The notes: generated by a model not told the origin, from the sequence alone. A stretch of 64,000 nt of DNA from an uncultured Mycoplasmatota bacterium (GCA_900547465.1 URHJ01000001.1:1-64000), one strand, 5' to 3'. Shown: positions 21,802 through 30,523, counted from the stretch's first letter. A program made the numbers and translations.

Positions 21802-22386
21802 TTAAAAACTACACTTTAATACGAAAAAGCCTTTTTTCTTTTCTAAGATTTCAACATCATAAATATTTTTAAGATCAGAAATCAATGATTTAGCACCCTG
21901 TTCTTTTCTAATAACTAAGAAAAGCTTACCTCCAGGTTCCAAATGTTCTTTTGCATTCATAACGATTTCATAGACAATCTTTTTACCAGCACGTATAGGT
22001 GGATTAGTAATAATAGTATTGTATTTAGAAGTAACATTAGAATAACAATTACTTTCAAATACATTAATATTATCACAACCGTTTTCTCCTATATTACGAC
22101 GAGCAAGATGCATCGCCCTAAGATTAACATCCACCATATCAACAGAAACATGAAGTATTTTATTAAGAATTATTCCAAATACTCCATAACCACAACCCAT
22201 ATCAAGGACCTTTGCTCCAACCTCATCAAGCGGGATGGATTCAAGAAGAAGTCTACTGCCAAAGTCCAAACCATCTTTTGAAAAAACACCATTATCAGTT
22301 AAAAAAACAAACTTCCTGCCCAATACAAAACATTCAGTTCTTCTAATTTCACTTGGTAAATTTTCATTTGTAAAATATTGTCCCAT
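21802..22386 (-). CDS. ybxB: RsmC/YbxB-type class I SAM methyltransferase
   Basis: A 194-residue small-domain methyltransferase. The SAM motif VLDMGCGYGVFGIIL is at about 60-74 and the catalytic NPPIRAG motif at about 126-132. Relatives methylate guanine in 16S rRNA. The gene normally lies between rplL and rpoB in Bacillus. Here it keeps its place before rpoB but is separated from rplL by about 7 kb of type VII secretion genes and a non-coding RNA. It now begins a transcription unit with its own promoter (22458-22486). Confidence 0.9.
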   Translation of the reverse strand: MGQYFTNENLPSEIRRTECFVLGRKFVFLTDNGVFSKDGLDFGSRLLLESIPLDEVGAKVLDMGCGYGVFGIILNKILHVSVDMVDVNLRAMHLARRNIGENGCDNINVFESNCYSNVTSKYNTIITNPPIRAGKKIVYEIVMNAKEHLEPGGKLFLVIRKEQGAKSLISDLKNIYDVEILEKKKGFFVLKCSF

Positions 22387-22404
22387 TTTTATCTCTCCAA
22401 ATAC

Positions 22405-22450
22405 AAAAAGAAAGAGATAACTTAAAATTAAATATAAGTTATCTCCTTTC
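22405..22450 (-). terminator. Terminator-like hairpin at the start of the ybxB-rpoB-rpoC transcript
   Basis: GAAAGGAGATAACTT pairs with AAGTTATCTCTTTC (14 bp, one bulged G), followed by TTTTT. The stem begins at the predicted transcription start, so it would be the first thing transcribed. It contains an AAAGGAG ribosome-site sequence buried in the stem. Confidence 0.65.
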
Positions 22451-22457
22451 TGGACAT

Positions 22458-22486
22458 ATAATACACCATAGTATTAAAAAAGTCAA
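22458..22486 (-). promoter_or_regulatory. Promoter of ybxB-rpoB-rpoC
   Basis: TTGACT, 17-base spacer, TATTAT on the minus strand; predicted start near 22451. Confidence 0.75.
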
Positions 22487-22487
22487 T

Positions 22488-22516
22488 AAAAAAACGGAAG
22501 TTTAATCACTCTTCCG
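22488..22516 (-). terminator. Terminator of the 435-nt RNA
   Basis: CGGAAG/CTTCCG stem with a 10-base loop followed by seven T on the minus strand. It ends just before the -35 box of the ybxB promoter. Confidence 0.85.
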
Positions 22517-22922
22517 CAAAACATCAAACATCCATTGCTATAAATTAACTTAATCGTTAAATATCATTAATTCAAAAACAATCAACATTCAACTTTTTCT
22601 CAGAAAAATATGTGGTTAGCTAAGTCACATACTCTCTCGCGTTTATTTACATTATCTAAAATAATGAACGAGTATCATATCTCTCGTAAGTCATTCATTC
22701 GGAATTTAATTTCTTGTGATCTACATCTTTATAAATCACAGCAAATGCATTTGACTAGAAATAGATTAATATTTTCCAAATAGCCACTTACTCTAACATG
22801 GACTATAACGAAACCCAAAATGAATGTCTAAAAACATACCAACAATTCGGTATATTATATCATAAATGATAGCTACATACGAAATAAACCTATAATCGTT
22901 TATTGATACTTCTATCATTCAC
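22488..22922 (-). ncRNA. Structured non-coding RNA of about 435 nt, unknown family
   Basis: This gene-free stretch has a near-consensus promoter at one end and an intrinsic terminator at the other. It has no worthwhile reading frame. Complementary stems are visible at 22865-22872/22912-22919 (8 bp), 22883-22889/22898-22904 (7 bp) and 22836-22840/22849-22853. Others are at 22715-22720/22735-22740, 22668-22672/22683-22687 and 22609-22614/22626-22631. I do not recognise RNase P, SRP, 6S or tmRNA motifs. It lies between the WXG100-like genes and the ybxB-rpoBC promoter. Confidence 0.65.
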
Positions 22923-22928
22923 AATATT

Positions 22929-22956
22929 ATTATAACATATATTTGTATTTTGTCAA
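22929..22956 (-). promoter_or_regulatory. Promoter of the 435-nt RNA
   Basis: Consensus TTGACA and TATAAT with a 16-base spacer on the minus strand; predicted start near 22922. Confidence 0.85.
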
Positions 22957-23027
22957 TAGTTTTTTTAATTTTTGTTATCACTTACTGTTTTTAATTTAAT
23001 ACCACGAAAAAATGACATATTTATAAA

Positions 23028-23051
23028 CAAAAAAAGGAGCATACACTCCTT
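23028..23051 (-). terminator. Terminator of the WXG100-like operon
   Basis: AAGGAG/CTCCTT stem with a 6-base loop and a T run on the minus strand, 46 bases after the last gene. Confidence 0.8.
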
Positions 23052-23096
23052 AAAATTTAAATTATTTTCCAGACAATACTTACACTAAATATATAA

Positions 23097-23402
23097 CTAA
23101 TTAAACATATCTGACAAATCACTTAAATCAATATCTTTTTCCTCTATTTTAACAGAATCATCGTTATTGATACTTTGTGAAGCTACAGGCTCAACATTAC
23201 CAACATAACCACTAGATAAATCAGGTTCATCATCTAAAATTTCAATAGTTGGCTTTTTATATTCCAAAATATTAACATCATTAGCATTAAGTGTATTAAA
23301 TGCCTCAACCAACTCAGGAGGAGTATTTTCATCAACAATCAATCTCCCATTTGCATCTAAATAACGAGCCATATATTGTTTTTGAATCTCATCAAGTTCC
23401 AT
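23097..23402 (-). CDS. Small acidic protein of the type VII secretion operon
   Basis: A 101-residue, strongly acidic protein that I do not recognise. It starts MELDEIQKQYMARYLDANGRL, has a central YKKPTIEILDDEPDLS segment and ends in DLSDLSDMFN. No signal peptide, membrane helix or WXG motif is seen. It is the third gene of a compact operon, 17 bases after the WXG100-like gene. The acidity and position would suit a chaperone or a secreted partner, but neither is shown by the sequence. Confidence 0.75.
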   Translation of the reverse strand: MELDEIQKQYMARYLDANGRLIVDENTPPELVEAFNTLNANDVNILEYKKPTIEILDDEPDLSSGYVGNVEPVASQSINNDDSVKIEEKDIDLSDLSDMFN

Positions 23403-23419
23403 AACAAATCCCTCTCTTA

Positions 23420-23725
23420 CTAGTGTCTTTTAGATTTTTTCTTAGAAACTGCTTTTGAAAATGCAAGTTGATTATCCATATTTACTGCATAATTATAAGC
23501 AGCCTTATAATCAGCAATATTATTATTATGATTCCTTATTGCCTTATCAAACCAAGCTTTAGCATCTTCACCATTCCAATATGCTGATGTACCATCACCC
23601 ATTACAAAAGATTTTAAAGCTCCATTCAATGCTACAATATCACTATGTAAATTTCTTAAACGTGTATTTACATTTTTTAATTCAGCTTCCATTTTATTTA
23701 TTTTTTTAATTCCTACTGTCTCCAT
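23420..23725 (-). CDS. WXG100-like protein (ESX/T7SS substrate candidate)
   Basis: A 101-residue helical protein of WXG100 length. A long N-terminal helix (about 8-45) leads to AYWNGEDAKAWF (about 48-59), where W-N-G matches the W-x-G turn of this family. A second helix and a basic tail KKKSKRH follow. WXG100 proteins are small helical-hairpin dimers exported by EssC-type secretion systems. It lies 12 bases after the 147-residue gene and 17 before the acidic protein. A typical C-terminal YxxxD/E export signal is not obvious. Confidence 0.8.
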   Translation of the reverse strand: METVGIKKINKMEAELKNVNTRLRNLHSDIVALNGALKSFVMGDGTSAYWNGEDAKAWFDKAIRNHNNNIADYKAAYNYAVNMDNQLAFSKAVSKKKSKRH

Positions 23726-23737
23726 AATATCCCCTTC

Positions 23738-24181
23738 CTAGTTACCACTAAAGTTTACAGAACTAGAGTCACTTTTTGCATTGGCATTGTAAAATGCAAC
23801 AAATTCAGGTTGAGTTTGAAGATACTTAAACATAACTTGTAAAGCTTCTTCATTCTCATCAACATTAAATGCTTCTTCCAATTCTTTTTTTCTGTTTGAA
23901 GTATATTTACCTTGGTTTATACAATTTTCAGATAATTTTTCCAAATTAGAAATCCATCTTTTCCCAGAAACACATTTTGATATCTCCTTAAAATCTCCAC
24001 CAAGTCTTTGAAATCTCTTAGTAACATTATCATAATTATCAGAAATAGTTCTTTTTAGCTTATTAGCCATATCGTTATTAACCATATCTGAATCAACACT
24101 AACATATTGATTAGTTAAATTTGGGTCAAGTTTTAAAGCTTCTATATCTTGAACACCAGGCGCAGTTATTATACTTGCCAT
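23738..24181 (-). CDS. Hypothetical helical protein, first gene of the WXG100-like operon
   Basis: A 147-residue, mostly helical protein with no signal peptide. It begins MASIITAPGVQDIEALKLD and contains SGKRWISNLEKLSENC near the middle. The C-terminal part reads EEALQVMFKYLQTQPEFVAFY. It does not carry a clear WXG motif, but its size, helix content and place directly before a WXG100-like gene make it a candidate partner or substrate of the same secretion system. It is preceded by a strong promoter and a dyad element. The family is not recognised. Confidence 0.75.
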   Translation of the reverse strand: MASIITAPGVQDIEALKLDPNLTNQYVSVDSDMVNNDMANKLKRTISDNYDNVTKRFQRLGGDFKEISKCVSGKRWISNLEKLSENCINQGKYTSNRKKELEEAFNVDENEEALQVMFKYLQTQPEFVAFYNANAKSDSSSVNFSGN

Positions 24182-24217
24182 ATCATCATTTCTCCCATCA
24201 CTATTATAATCATCTTA

Positions 24218-24245
24218 AGTATAGCACACTATTCTATTTTGTCAA
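24218..24245 (-). promoter_or_regulatory. Promoter of the WXG100-like operon
   Basis: TTGACA, 16-base spacer, TATACT on the minus strand; predicted start near 24211, 30 bases before the first start codon. Confidence 0.8.
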
Positions 24246-24257
24246 TACTTATTCAGA

Positions 24258-24285
24258 CCATTGTCTATAGCCATAGTACAATTGG
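24258..24285. promoter_or_regulatory. Imperfect dyad upstream of the WXG100-like promoter
   Basis: CCATTGTCTAT and, inverted, CCAATTGTACTAT flank a short centre. The dyad lies 12 bases upstream of the -35 box, a place suited to an activator. It is the main structured element of the 24182-24439 gap apart from the promoter. Confidence 0.35.
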
Positions 24286-24439
24286 TGTAAACTTTATTTT
24301 ATGTAAAATTAACCAAATTTATATCAAAAAATAAAATTACAGATTTAATAATTATAAGTTGCCATATTACATACGATAAGCATCAACTTAATATCCAAAA
24401 AGTTTTATATTACCACTAATAAAGTAATAACATTACTAT

Positions 24440-24485
24440 AAAAAAGCCTTCATAGTTCACTTTTTCATTTAGTGAACTACAAAGG
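24440..24485 (-). terminator. Terminator after the EsaB-like gene
   Basis: A 15-bp stem CCTT..TAGTTCACT/AGTGAACTA..AAGG with a central mismatch, a 9-base loop and a T run on the minus strand. It separates the essC unit from the WXG100-like operon. Confidence 0.85.
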
Positions 24486-24537
24486 TATTATATCTGTTTC
24501 AGATTTTTTATACTTATTTTTAACTGGTATATAAAAA

Positions 24538-24786
24538 TTACAATAACATCAATTTCATGCCATTAGTTATACCAGAAAATTTAACTAAATTATTAACATT
24601 AATTAAATATCCATCATATCTATATAAGTTTTCACTACCGCTTGTACTATAATCATCACCAACAAGATCTTTTACAGTCTTAATAATAATCTTTATTGCA
24701 TCACTAACTTTAATACCTATTGGAATATTTAAATCATATTCTTCATCTAATCTAACAACATATATTGAAACTAACAATTTATTCAT
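24538..24786 (-). CDS. EsaB/YukD-like ubiquitin-fold protein
   Basis: An 82-residue protein from ATG 24786 (MNKLLVSIYVV), chosen because AGGAAGG lies 8 bases upstream; longer in-frame starts overlap the essC end region. Its pattern (beta strand LLVSIYVVRL, then YDLNIPIGIKVSDAIKIIIKTV, a YRYDGYLINVNNLV strand and TNGMKLMLL end) fits the YukD/EsaB ubiquitin-like proteins of Gram-positive type VII secretion. It follows the EssC-type ATPase by 66 bases and shares its terminator. Its role in the family is regulatory or structural, not conjugation. Confidence 0.8.
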   Translation of the reverse strand: MNKLLVSIYVVRLDEEYDLNIPIGIKVSDAIKIIIKTVKDLVGDDYSTSGSENLYRYDGYLINVNNLVKFSGITNGMKLMLL

Positions 24787-24852
24787 ACACATCACCTTCC
24801 TACGATAAATCAAAAAGGTATTTTTTACAAAACACAATTAATATTGAGATTT

Positions 24853-27800
24853 CTAAGATATAGTTGGTGTTTTCAACAATTCTGCTTCAGAATCCTTTAT
24901 AACAACTGCATTATCAGCTGCCACATCTCCAGAGTTTCTAAAATATGATGTTTCAAAAAATTCTTGAGAATCAAAATTTTGTCCAATCCATATACCATTT
25001 TGATTATCAATTATATTAGATAAACTACCATCAAGTAAGTTAGGAATATCTCTAAATGAATCATAAATAATATATTTAAACGAATTATTTTTAGTTTCTA
25101 AAATCAAATCATCAATTAGTTTAACTTCGTTATTATTACTCTTTTGTTCATTTAAATACCTAGATAAATTTGAATATCCAATAATCACTATAGTAAACAA
25201 TTTTTCATTTGCATTCTGATTAAATTTCTGAACATTATTTAATAAAATTGGTACTATTTTTGTAAAGCTGGAATCATAATATTTTATATTTTCAGTGTGT
25301 GATATAGAAATTTCAGAAGCATTTAAAACAATAACATTATTATTTTGACATTTAGCAAGAATGTCTATAAAATGATTAAAAAATTTACTAACTTGTTTCT
25401 CTTCACTACCGGACATCAAATTAACTATATTAGAAAAATTATAATATCCAATCTGTGCAGTAGTTGTATTAATTCCAATTGGTACATTATCTAATGTAGT
25501 AATATCTTTTTCAATATATTTAATGCTCAATCTTCTAGGAACAGTCGGAATTTCAGGAGCTTTTACTTTCATCACTTCATTCAACTTACCAATAACAAAA
25601 TCAAGATTTTTCTTTTCATCACTTTCCGAAAATATTAAAGCCGTTTGGAATTCCATACATTGTTCATTAACCAAAACTAAACCTCGTCCTGGATTCTTTG
25701 ATGGAATCTTTTTTGTTGAAAAGATATAACTATATTCTGAAGAATCATTCATATTCAATGCTATATTTTGTGGGAAATTATTACTAACAGATACAGTTAA
25801 TGCACCTGTTTCAACAGATGATACAATAAAGTTTATTCCATATTTGCTACAACTTCTTGTAGTTGATTCAAATAACTCATCATAACAATCAGAAAATTCC
25901 TCTCTAAACACTTCCATACCATAAATAAATACTAAAATATTAGGAAAATGTCTAGTACCATTCTTCATATCATAACTAAAATCTCCACCATTTTTAGAAT
26001 AGAATTCTTTTCTTCTATCAATTTCACTTGATACTAACCAAAATAAATAATTTACTTTTCTTTTATCATTAATTCCAATAACTTCTCCCACCTGAGGTGC
26101 ACCAGAAAATTTTCTAAGTTTTTCCGCACCCAAGTCGATAACATAAACATTTACTTCATTTACATTATAATTAATTATTGTTGAATAAAGCATAGTTGAC
26201 ATCAACGTACACTTTCCCATACCAGAAGAACCTACAATAAAAGTATTTCCCACATCAGATAAAGACATAGTAACAAAACCCTGCTTTTGATTTTCTGGAT
26301 CATCATACTCACCAATAATTGCCTCTATTACAGATTTACTTGGTGTAAATTTATATTTCTGAACAATATCACTATAATAAATAAGATTAGGAACATTATC
26401 TAACCACAATTGATTATACTTATAATTATTTTCGTTTGCTATTTTAACAATATAGTTCAAAATATTATTTAATTCTTCACCATATTTTACCTTAGTATTA
26501 TCAACATCATTTTTTTGAACTGCAGATTTATAAACACTACCCATATTATTTATAAAAGATATAGAATTATCAAGTTTAGACATAGCCTTTGATGTAGGAA
26601 CATATTGTACACCTGAATAACCAGATTGTCCTAACACAAAGTACTGATCATAACCTACTAATAAATAAAATCTACCAGATTCCTTAATTGATGCAGCATC
26701 AGGTCTCATAATCATTTCATTACTATCTTCCGCAGTCTGAACTTTACAACACACTTTAAATTTTGAGTTAGACCAAATTTGATCATTAACAACTCCACTA
26801 GGTTTTTGTGTTGCCAGAATTAAATGTATACCTAAAGAACGACCTATACGAGCCGCACTAACAAGTTCGTCCATAAAATCAGGTTGTTGCTCCTTTAATT
26901 CAGCAAACTCATCACAAATAATAAATAAATGAGACATTGGATCTTTTAAAGTTCCTTCTCTAACTAACTGTTGATATTTATATATATCAATACTACCAGT
27001 ATTTAATTCTTCTTTTGCTTCGTTAAACTTTCTTTGTCTACGTTGTAATTCACTTTTTATTGAAACCAGAGTTCTATTCATTTCGGATTTATCTAAGTTA
27101 GTAATTGTTCCCACTAAATGAGGTAACTTTATACCAGTTTTACGATTTTCAAATGCTCCAGCAAGTCCACCACCTTTATAATCAATTAAAACAAATTGAA
27201 CTTCATCAGGATTATAATTAACAGCAAGAGACAAAATATATGTAATTATAAATTCAGACTTACCACTACCTGTCATTCCAGCTACTAAACCATGGGGACC
27301 ATGAAATTTTTCATGTAAATCTAAATATAATGTATTACCATTTGGATCTACACCAACCGGAGCAGCCAATGAATTAATAATATCAGAAGTATTCCAACGA
27401 TTAACTATATTCAATTGATCCAAATTACCAACATTATACATTTCCAAGAATCCAAGTTTATCAGGTAAAGTTCCACTTGAATTGGAACTGATCTTTATAG
27501 GAATATTTGATAATGTATAAATACAACGATCATAATCAATAGTTGAATCTAAAAGCTGAGGAATAAATTTTAACGTTCCGTCTTCTTCCATTTCTGATTC
27601 AAAATATGAAGCTTCATTATTTGTGTAAGAAATAAATTTTTTACATCCCATAGGAATTTCTATCATTTTATCACTAAACATAATTAAACTAAAATTAGCA
27701 TTATGATTACCCAACATAACCTTTTCGATGATGGACAAATTTTTATACTTATCTATAGCATCAGAAACAATCAAAAAATAAGATGTCATAACATTATTAC

Positions 27801-29391
27801 TGATTTTTTCTTTATTAGAATCGTATATTTTACATAATTCACTTGATAAATTTTCAGCCTCTCTAGAATTAGAAGCAAAGAATCTCAAACTTCTATCATT
27901 ACTCCAACAATGATTCAAATTTTTAATTTTATTTAACCCAGAAAATTCATCTGTTAAAATAACAAGCTTCAAATCTGAATAGTCGTGTAATGTAATAAGT
28001 TGAAGCAAGATTGATCCCAAAAACATATCATAATCACCATTATTGTTTATAAATGCGATTGAATTATTTTTTAAGTTAATCGTAAAGGGAGCATCATCAA
28101 TATATTTATATTTATCAATTAAGGCATCTATTTTATCTAATAATTTATCATTATCTATTATCAACTCAGGTCTTTCATATTTAAAATCAACATTAGATTT
28201 TATTTTACCAACCCCAAGTTTAACATTTAAAAAAAAGTTTGAACTAGAATTTCTTGAAAACAAATATGCAGTCTTTTTTAAGATAGCATCTTGACATTCA
28301 TTTAATGATAAATTATTAAATTCTAACACCGTTCTTTGCTCTGTAACATACTCAATCAATTTCTTCTCTTTTCTTTTTAAATAACGCTTATATGTTACTA
28401 CTCTAACCTTTTCGGTTATAAATGATCTTATTTTGTTTACAAAAGATTCAACCACAGGCCAGATAATACCAGTAAATAACATCACAACACACATCACAAG
28501 TGAAGTCACTAAAGATTCTTTATCAGACCTTCCTGATTTATAACCTTGTATTGAATAATAAGTTGATACCACAGAGGTAATACTCATCAATACCGTAGGA
28601 ACCATTTGAAAAATAAGCCCTTCTGTTTCTTTTTTTTCTTTAGTACCTGGTGCTACAAAATTAAAACTATAAGTTTTTTCTTTTTTTCTAAATACAGTTG
28701 ATTTAGAAAAATAATCCTTTTTTTCATAGAAATCTTTTACATTTTCATTTGAACTAATATTATTTATAGCATATTGACACTTATTTTCTGAAACAACTTT
28801 AGAATTATAGCAATTAATAGTAGTTTTACCAGGAAAAAATATTAACTTATTTGCTAGAATCACTATCCTAACTCCCATAACAAAAATATTATCAAAACTA
28901 TATAAAAAACAATTGTTATTTCTTTTTTTATTAACATAAATTGGAACATCAGTATTTAAGTTGTTGAGTTGCCATACATTTGAATTATAAGTAAGTTCCA
29001 ATTGTTGCTGTGAAATATTTGGACTAGTCAAAATTAAATCACATTTATTATCACTTCCTAATATTAACTTAGTTTCTTCCTGAACAGTATAAAAACAATA
29101 GTTAGGATCATCACCTGGAACTACGTACAACAATATATTTTCCTTATTTAAATAATTTAAATTATAAAACATATATTCATCAACAAAAGTTGACTGAACC
29201 GCATCAGAGCCAACAAAAACCGATACCTCTTCATTAGAATTAATAATCCACTTTCCATCTTTTTCCTGAATATTTGTTAAATTTCTAACATGACCTTCAT
29301 CATCAATATCTGTTAATACATAATTACCAGAAACTTCTTTAGGAAGCCTAAATGTATAAATTTTATCGCTATGTAATATATATATTAACAT
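24853..29391 (-). CDS. essC: EssC-type FtsK/SpoIIIE ATPase of a type VII (ESX-like) secretion system
   Basis: A 1512-residue motor protein, typical of EssC/YukBA. The N-terminal third holds an FHA-like region (LILGSDNKCDLILTSPNIS, about 115-133). Two membrane helices follow at about 257-315. Three ATPase modules come next: D1 has Walker A GMTGSGKSE (about 703) and Walker B LFIICDEFAEL; D2 has GSSGMGKCT (about 1053) but a weak Walker B (VFIYGME); D3 has a degenerate loop GSEEKQ (about 1325). The start at ATG 29391 has GGGTG 6 bases upstream. It is transcribed from its own promoter after the rplL terminator. EssA, EssB and EsaA genes are not next to it. Confidence 0.93.
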   Translation of the reverse strand: MLIYILHSDKIYTFRLPKEVSGNYVLTDIDDEGHVRNLTNIQEKDGKWIINSNEEVSVFVGSDAVQSTFVDEYMFYNLNYLNKENILLYVVPGDDPNYCFYTVQEETKLILGSDNKCDLILTSPNISQQQLELTYNSNVWQLNNLNTDVPIYVNKKRNNNCFLYSFDNIFVMGVRIVILANKLIFFPGKTTINCYNSKVVSENKCQYAINNISSNENVKDFYEKKDYFSKSTVFRKKEKTYSFNFVAPGTKEKKETEGLIFQMVPTVLMSITSVVSTYYSIQGYKSGRSDKESLVTSLVMCVVMLFTGIIWPVVESFVNKIRSFITEKVRVVTYKRYLKRKEKKLIEYVTEQRTVLEFNNLSLNECQDAILKKTAYLFSRNSSSNFFLNVKLGVGKIKSNVDFKYERPELIIDNDKLLDKIDALIDKYKYIDDAPFTINLKNNSIAFINNNGDYDMFLGSILLQLITLHDYSDLKLVILTDEFSGLNKIKNLNHCWSNDRSLRFFASNSREAENLSSELCKIYDSNKEKISNNVMTSYFLIVSDAIDKYKNLSIIEKVMLGNHNANFSLIMFSDKMIEIPMGCKKFISYTNNEASYFESEMEEDGTLKFIPQLLDSTIDYDRCIYTLSNIPIKISSNSSGTLPDKLGFLEMYNVGNLDQLNIVNRWNTSDIINSLAAPVGVDPNGNTLYLDLHEKFHGPHGLVAGMTGSGKSEFIITYILSLAVNYNPDEVQFVLIDYKGGGLAGAFENRKTGIKLPHLVGTITNLDKSEMNRTLVSIKSELQRRQRKFNEAKEELNTGSIDIYKYQQLVREGTLKDPMSHLFIICDEFAELKEQQPDFMDELVSAARIGRSLGIHLILATQKPSGVVNDQIWSNSKFKVCCKVQTAEDSNEMIMRPDAASIKESGRFYLLVGYDQYFVLGQSGYSGVQYVPTSKAMSKLDNSISFINNMGSVYKSAVQKNDVDNTKVKYGEELNNILNYIVKIANENNYKYNQLWLDNVPNLIYYSDIVQKYKFTPSKSVIEAIIGEYDDPENQKQGFVTMSLSDVGNTFIVGSSGMGKCTLMSTMLYSTIINYNVNEVNVYVIDLGAEKLRKFSGAPQVGEVIGINDKRKVNYLFWLVSSEIDRRKEFYSKNGGDFSYDMKNGTRHFPNILVFIYGMEVFREEFSDCYDELFESTTRSCSKYGINFIVSSVETGALTVSVSNNFPQNIALNMNDSSEYSYIFSTKKIPSKNPGRGLVLVNEQCMEFQTALIFSESDEKKNLDFVIGKLNEVMKVKAPEIPTVPRRLSIKYIEKDITTLDNVPIGINTTTAQIGYYNFSNIVNLMSGSEEKQVSKFFNHFIDILAKCQNNNVIVLNASEISISHTENIKYYDSSFTKIVPILLNNVQKFNQNANEKLFTIVIIGYSNLSRYLNEQKSNNNEVKLIDDLILETKNNSFKYIIYDSFRDIPNLLDGSLSNIIDNQNGIWIGQNFDSQEFFETSYFRNSGDVAADNAVVIKDSEAELLKTPTIS

Positions 29392-29421
29392 ATCAGTCAC
29401 CCACTTCTATATTCTAACGAA

Positions 29422-29427
29422 ATTATA
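29422..29427 (-). promoter_or_regulatory. Extended -10 promoter of essC
   Basis: TATAAT preceded by TGC on the minus strand, 31 bases before the start codon; the -35 (TTCTAT) is poor. Confidence 0.6.
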
Positions 29428-29479
29428 GCATATAAAACAAAAAAATAGAAGACAAACTAAAAATATTTAATTAAAATTC

Positions 29480-29510
29480 AAAAAAAAAGAAGTTAAATTA
29501 CTTAACTTCT
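29480..29510 (-). terminator. Terminator after rplL
   Basis: AGAAGTTAA/TTAACTTCT stem followed by eight T on the minus strand. The stem includes the last codons and the stop of rplL. It cuts rplJ-rplL from the genes beyond. Confidence 0.85.
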
Positions 29511-29866
29511 ACTTCAGCTCCAGCTTCTTCAAGCTTAGATTTAATTTCATTAGCTTCATCAACAGAAATGTTTTCTTTAACAACACCGTTATTATCAACG
29601 ATATCTTTAGATTCTTTTAATCCTAATCCAGTAATTTCACGAACTACTTTGATAACTGCAACTTTTGCAGAACCAGCAGAAGCTATTGATACAGTTACTG
29701 TAGAAGGAGCAGCATCTTGAGCATCTCCAGCAGCAGGAGCAGCAACAGCTACAGCTGATGGATCAACACCAAATTCTTCCTTCATTGCATCTACTAATTC
29801 TTTAATTTCTAATAAATTCATTTCTTTTAAACTACTAATAAAATCTTCTTTTGTTAATTTTGCCAT
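29498..29866 (-). CDS. rplL: 50S ribosomal protein L7/L12
   Basis: Stalk protein that recruits translation factors; 122 residues. The N-terminal dimerisation helix region [22 protein letters not shown] is followed by an Ala-rich hinge (about 38-55). The C-terminal factor-binding domain carries [18 protein letters not shown]. It is 23 bases after rplJ. In Bacillus ybxB and rpoB follow directly; here a terminator and the essC gene follow. Confidence 0.99.
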   Translation of the reverse strand: MAKLTKEDFISSLKEMNLLEIKELVDAMKEEFGVDPSAVAVAAPAAGDAQDAAPSTVTVSIASAGSAKVAVIKVVREITGLGLKESKDIVDNNGVVKENISVDEANEIKSKLEEAGAEVEVK

Positions 29867-29889
29867 TTTATTTTCCTCCTATTTTATAA

Positions 29890-30384
29890 TTAATTTTCTT
29901 CTTTTTGTTGACTATATAAGTCTAAGCAGATAGATAAATCTCTTGGGATTCCCATCATACCACCAGCAAGCATTGTAAGTAATCCTTCTCTTGAAGGAAT
30001 AGTAGCATATTCTGAAAGTTTTGCTTGATCAGCAATCTCTCCATCAACAATCCCTACTTTTAATACTAGTGCTGGATGTTCCTTAGCAAAGTCAGTTAAA
30101 ATCTTAATAGCTGCTACTTGATCATTACTATATGCAAAAGCACTAGGACCAACTAAACTATCATTAAGATCAATCTTTAAATCATTAAAAGCTCTAGCCA
30201 TCAATGTATTTTTATATACTTTATAATCAGAACCAGATTCTCTTAACTTAATACGTAATTCTTTAGCTTCACCATCAGTAATACCACGATAATCAAATAA
30301 CACGATTGAATTAGCTTCTTCAACATGATTTTTAATTTCATCTATTACCTTTTGCTTAGCTTCTAGAATCTTAACATTTGCCAT
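29890..30384 (-). CDS. rplJ: 50S ribosomal protein L10
   Basis: Stalk base protein that anchors L7/L12 dimers; 164 residues. Typical segments are SIVLFDYRGITDGEAKELR, YKVYKNTLMARAF and the SREGLLTMLAGGMMGIPRDL helix. The first gene after an L10 leader RNA, it is probably autoregulated by the L10-L12 complex. It has a GGAGGTG ribosome site. Confidence 0.98.
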   Translation of the reverse strand: MANVKILEAKQKVIDEIKNHVEEANSIVLFDYRGITDGEAKELRIKLRESGSDYKVYKNTLMARAFNDLKIDLNDSLVGPSAFAYSNDQVAAIKILTDFAKEHPALVLKVGIVDGEIADQAKLSEYATIPSREGLLTMLAGGMMGIPRDLSICLDLYSQQKEEN

Positions 30385-30409
30385 AATACACCTCCTATTA
30401 TATTAACAT

Positions 30410-30517
30410 TTAGGGATGCCATAAAAAAGAGCTCAAGAATAGACATCAAGAACTCTAATACTTTGTAAGTCCTCGGTAGGATTTATAAACACCTACTGTC
30501 TATGGCACCAATAAATT
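30410..30517 (-). ncRNA. L10 ribosomal-protein leader
   Basis: The leader starts at the predicted transcription start and carries the usual arms (TGCCATAGACAGTAGGTG and CCTACCGAGGACTTAC). It ends in a terminator-like stem (30425-30452) followed by six T. In the family, L10-L12 binding controls readthrough into rplJ-rplL. Confidence 0.85.
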
Positions 30518-30523
30518 GTTTTT

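Noticed and set aside
22488..22922. RNase P RNA, because AGTCCATG occurs
   Set aside because: The conserved GAGGAAAGTCC core and the ACAGAA end are missing, and the order of elements does not fit.
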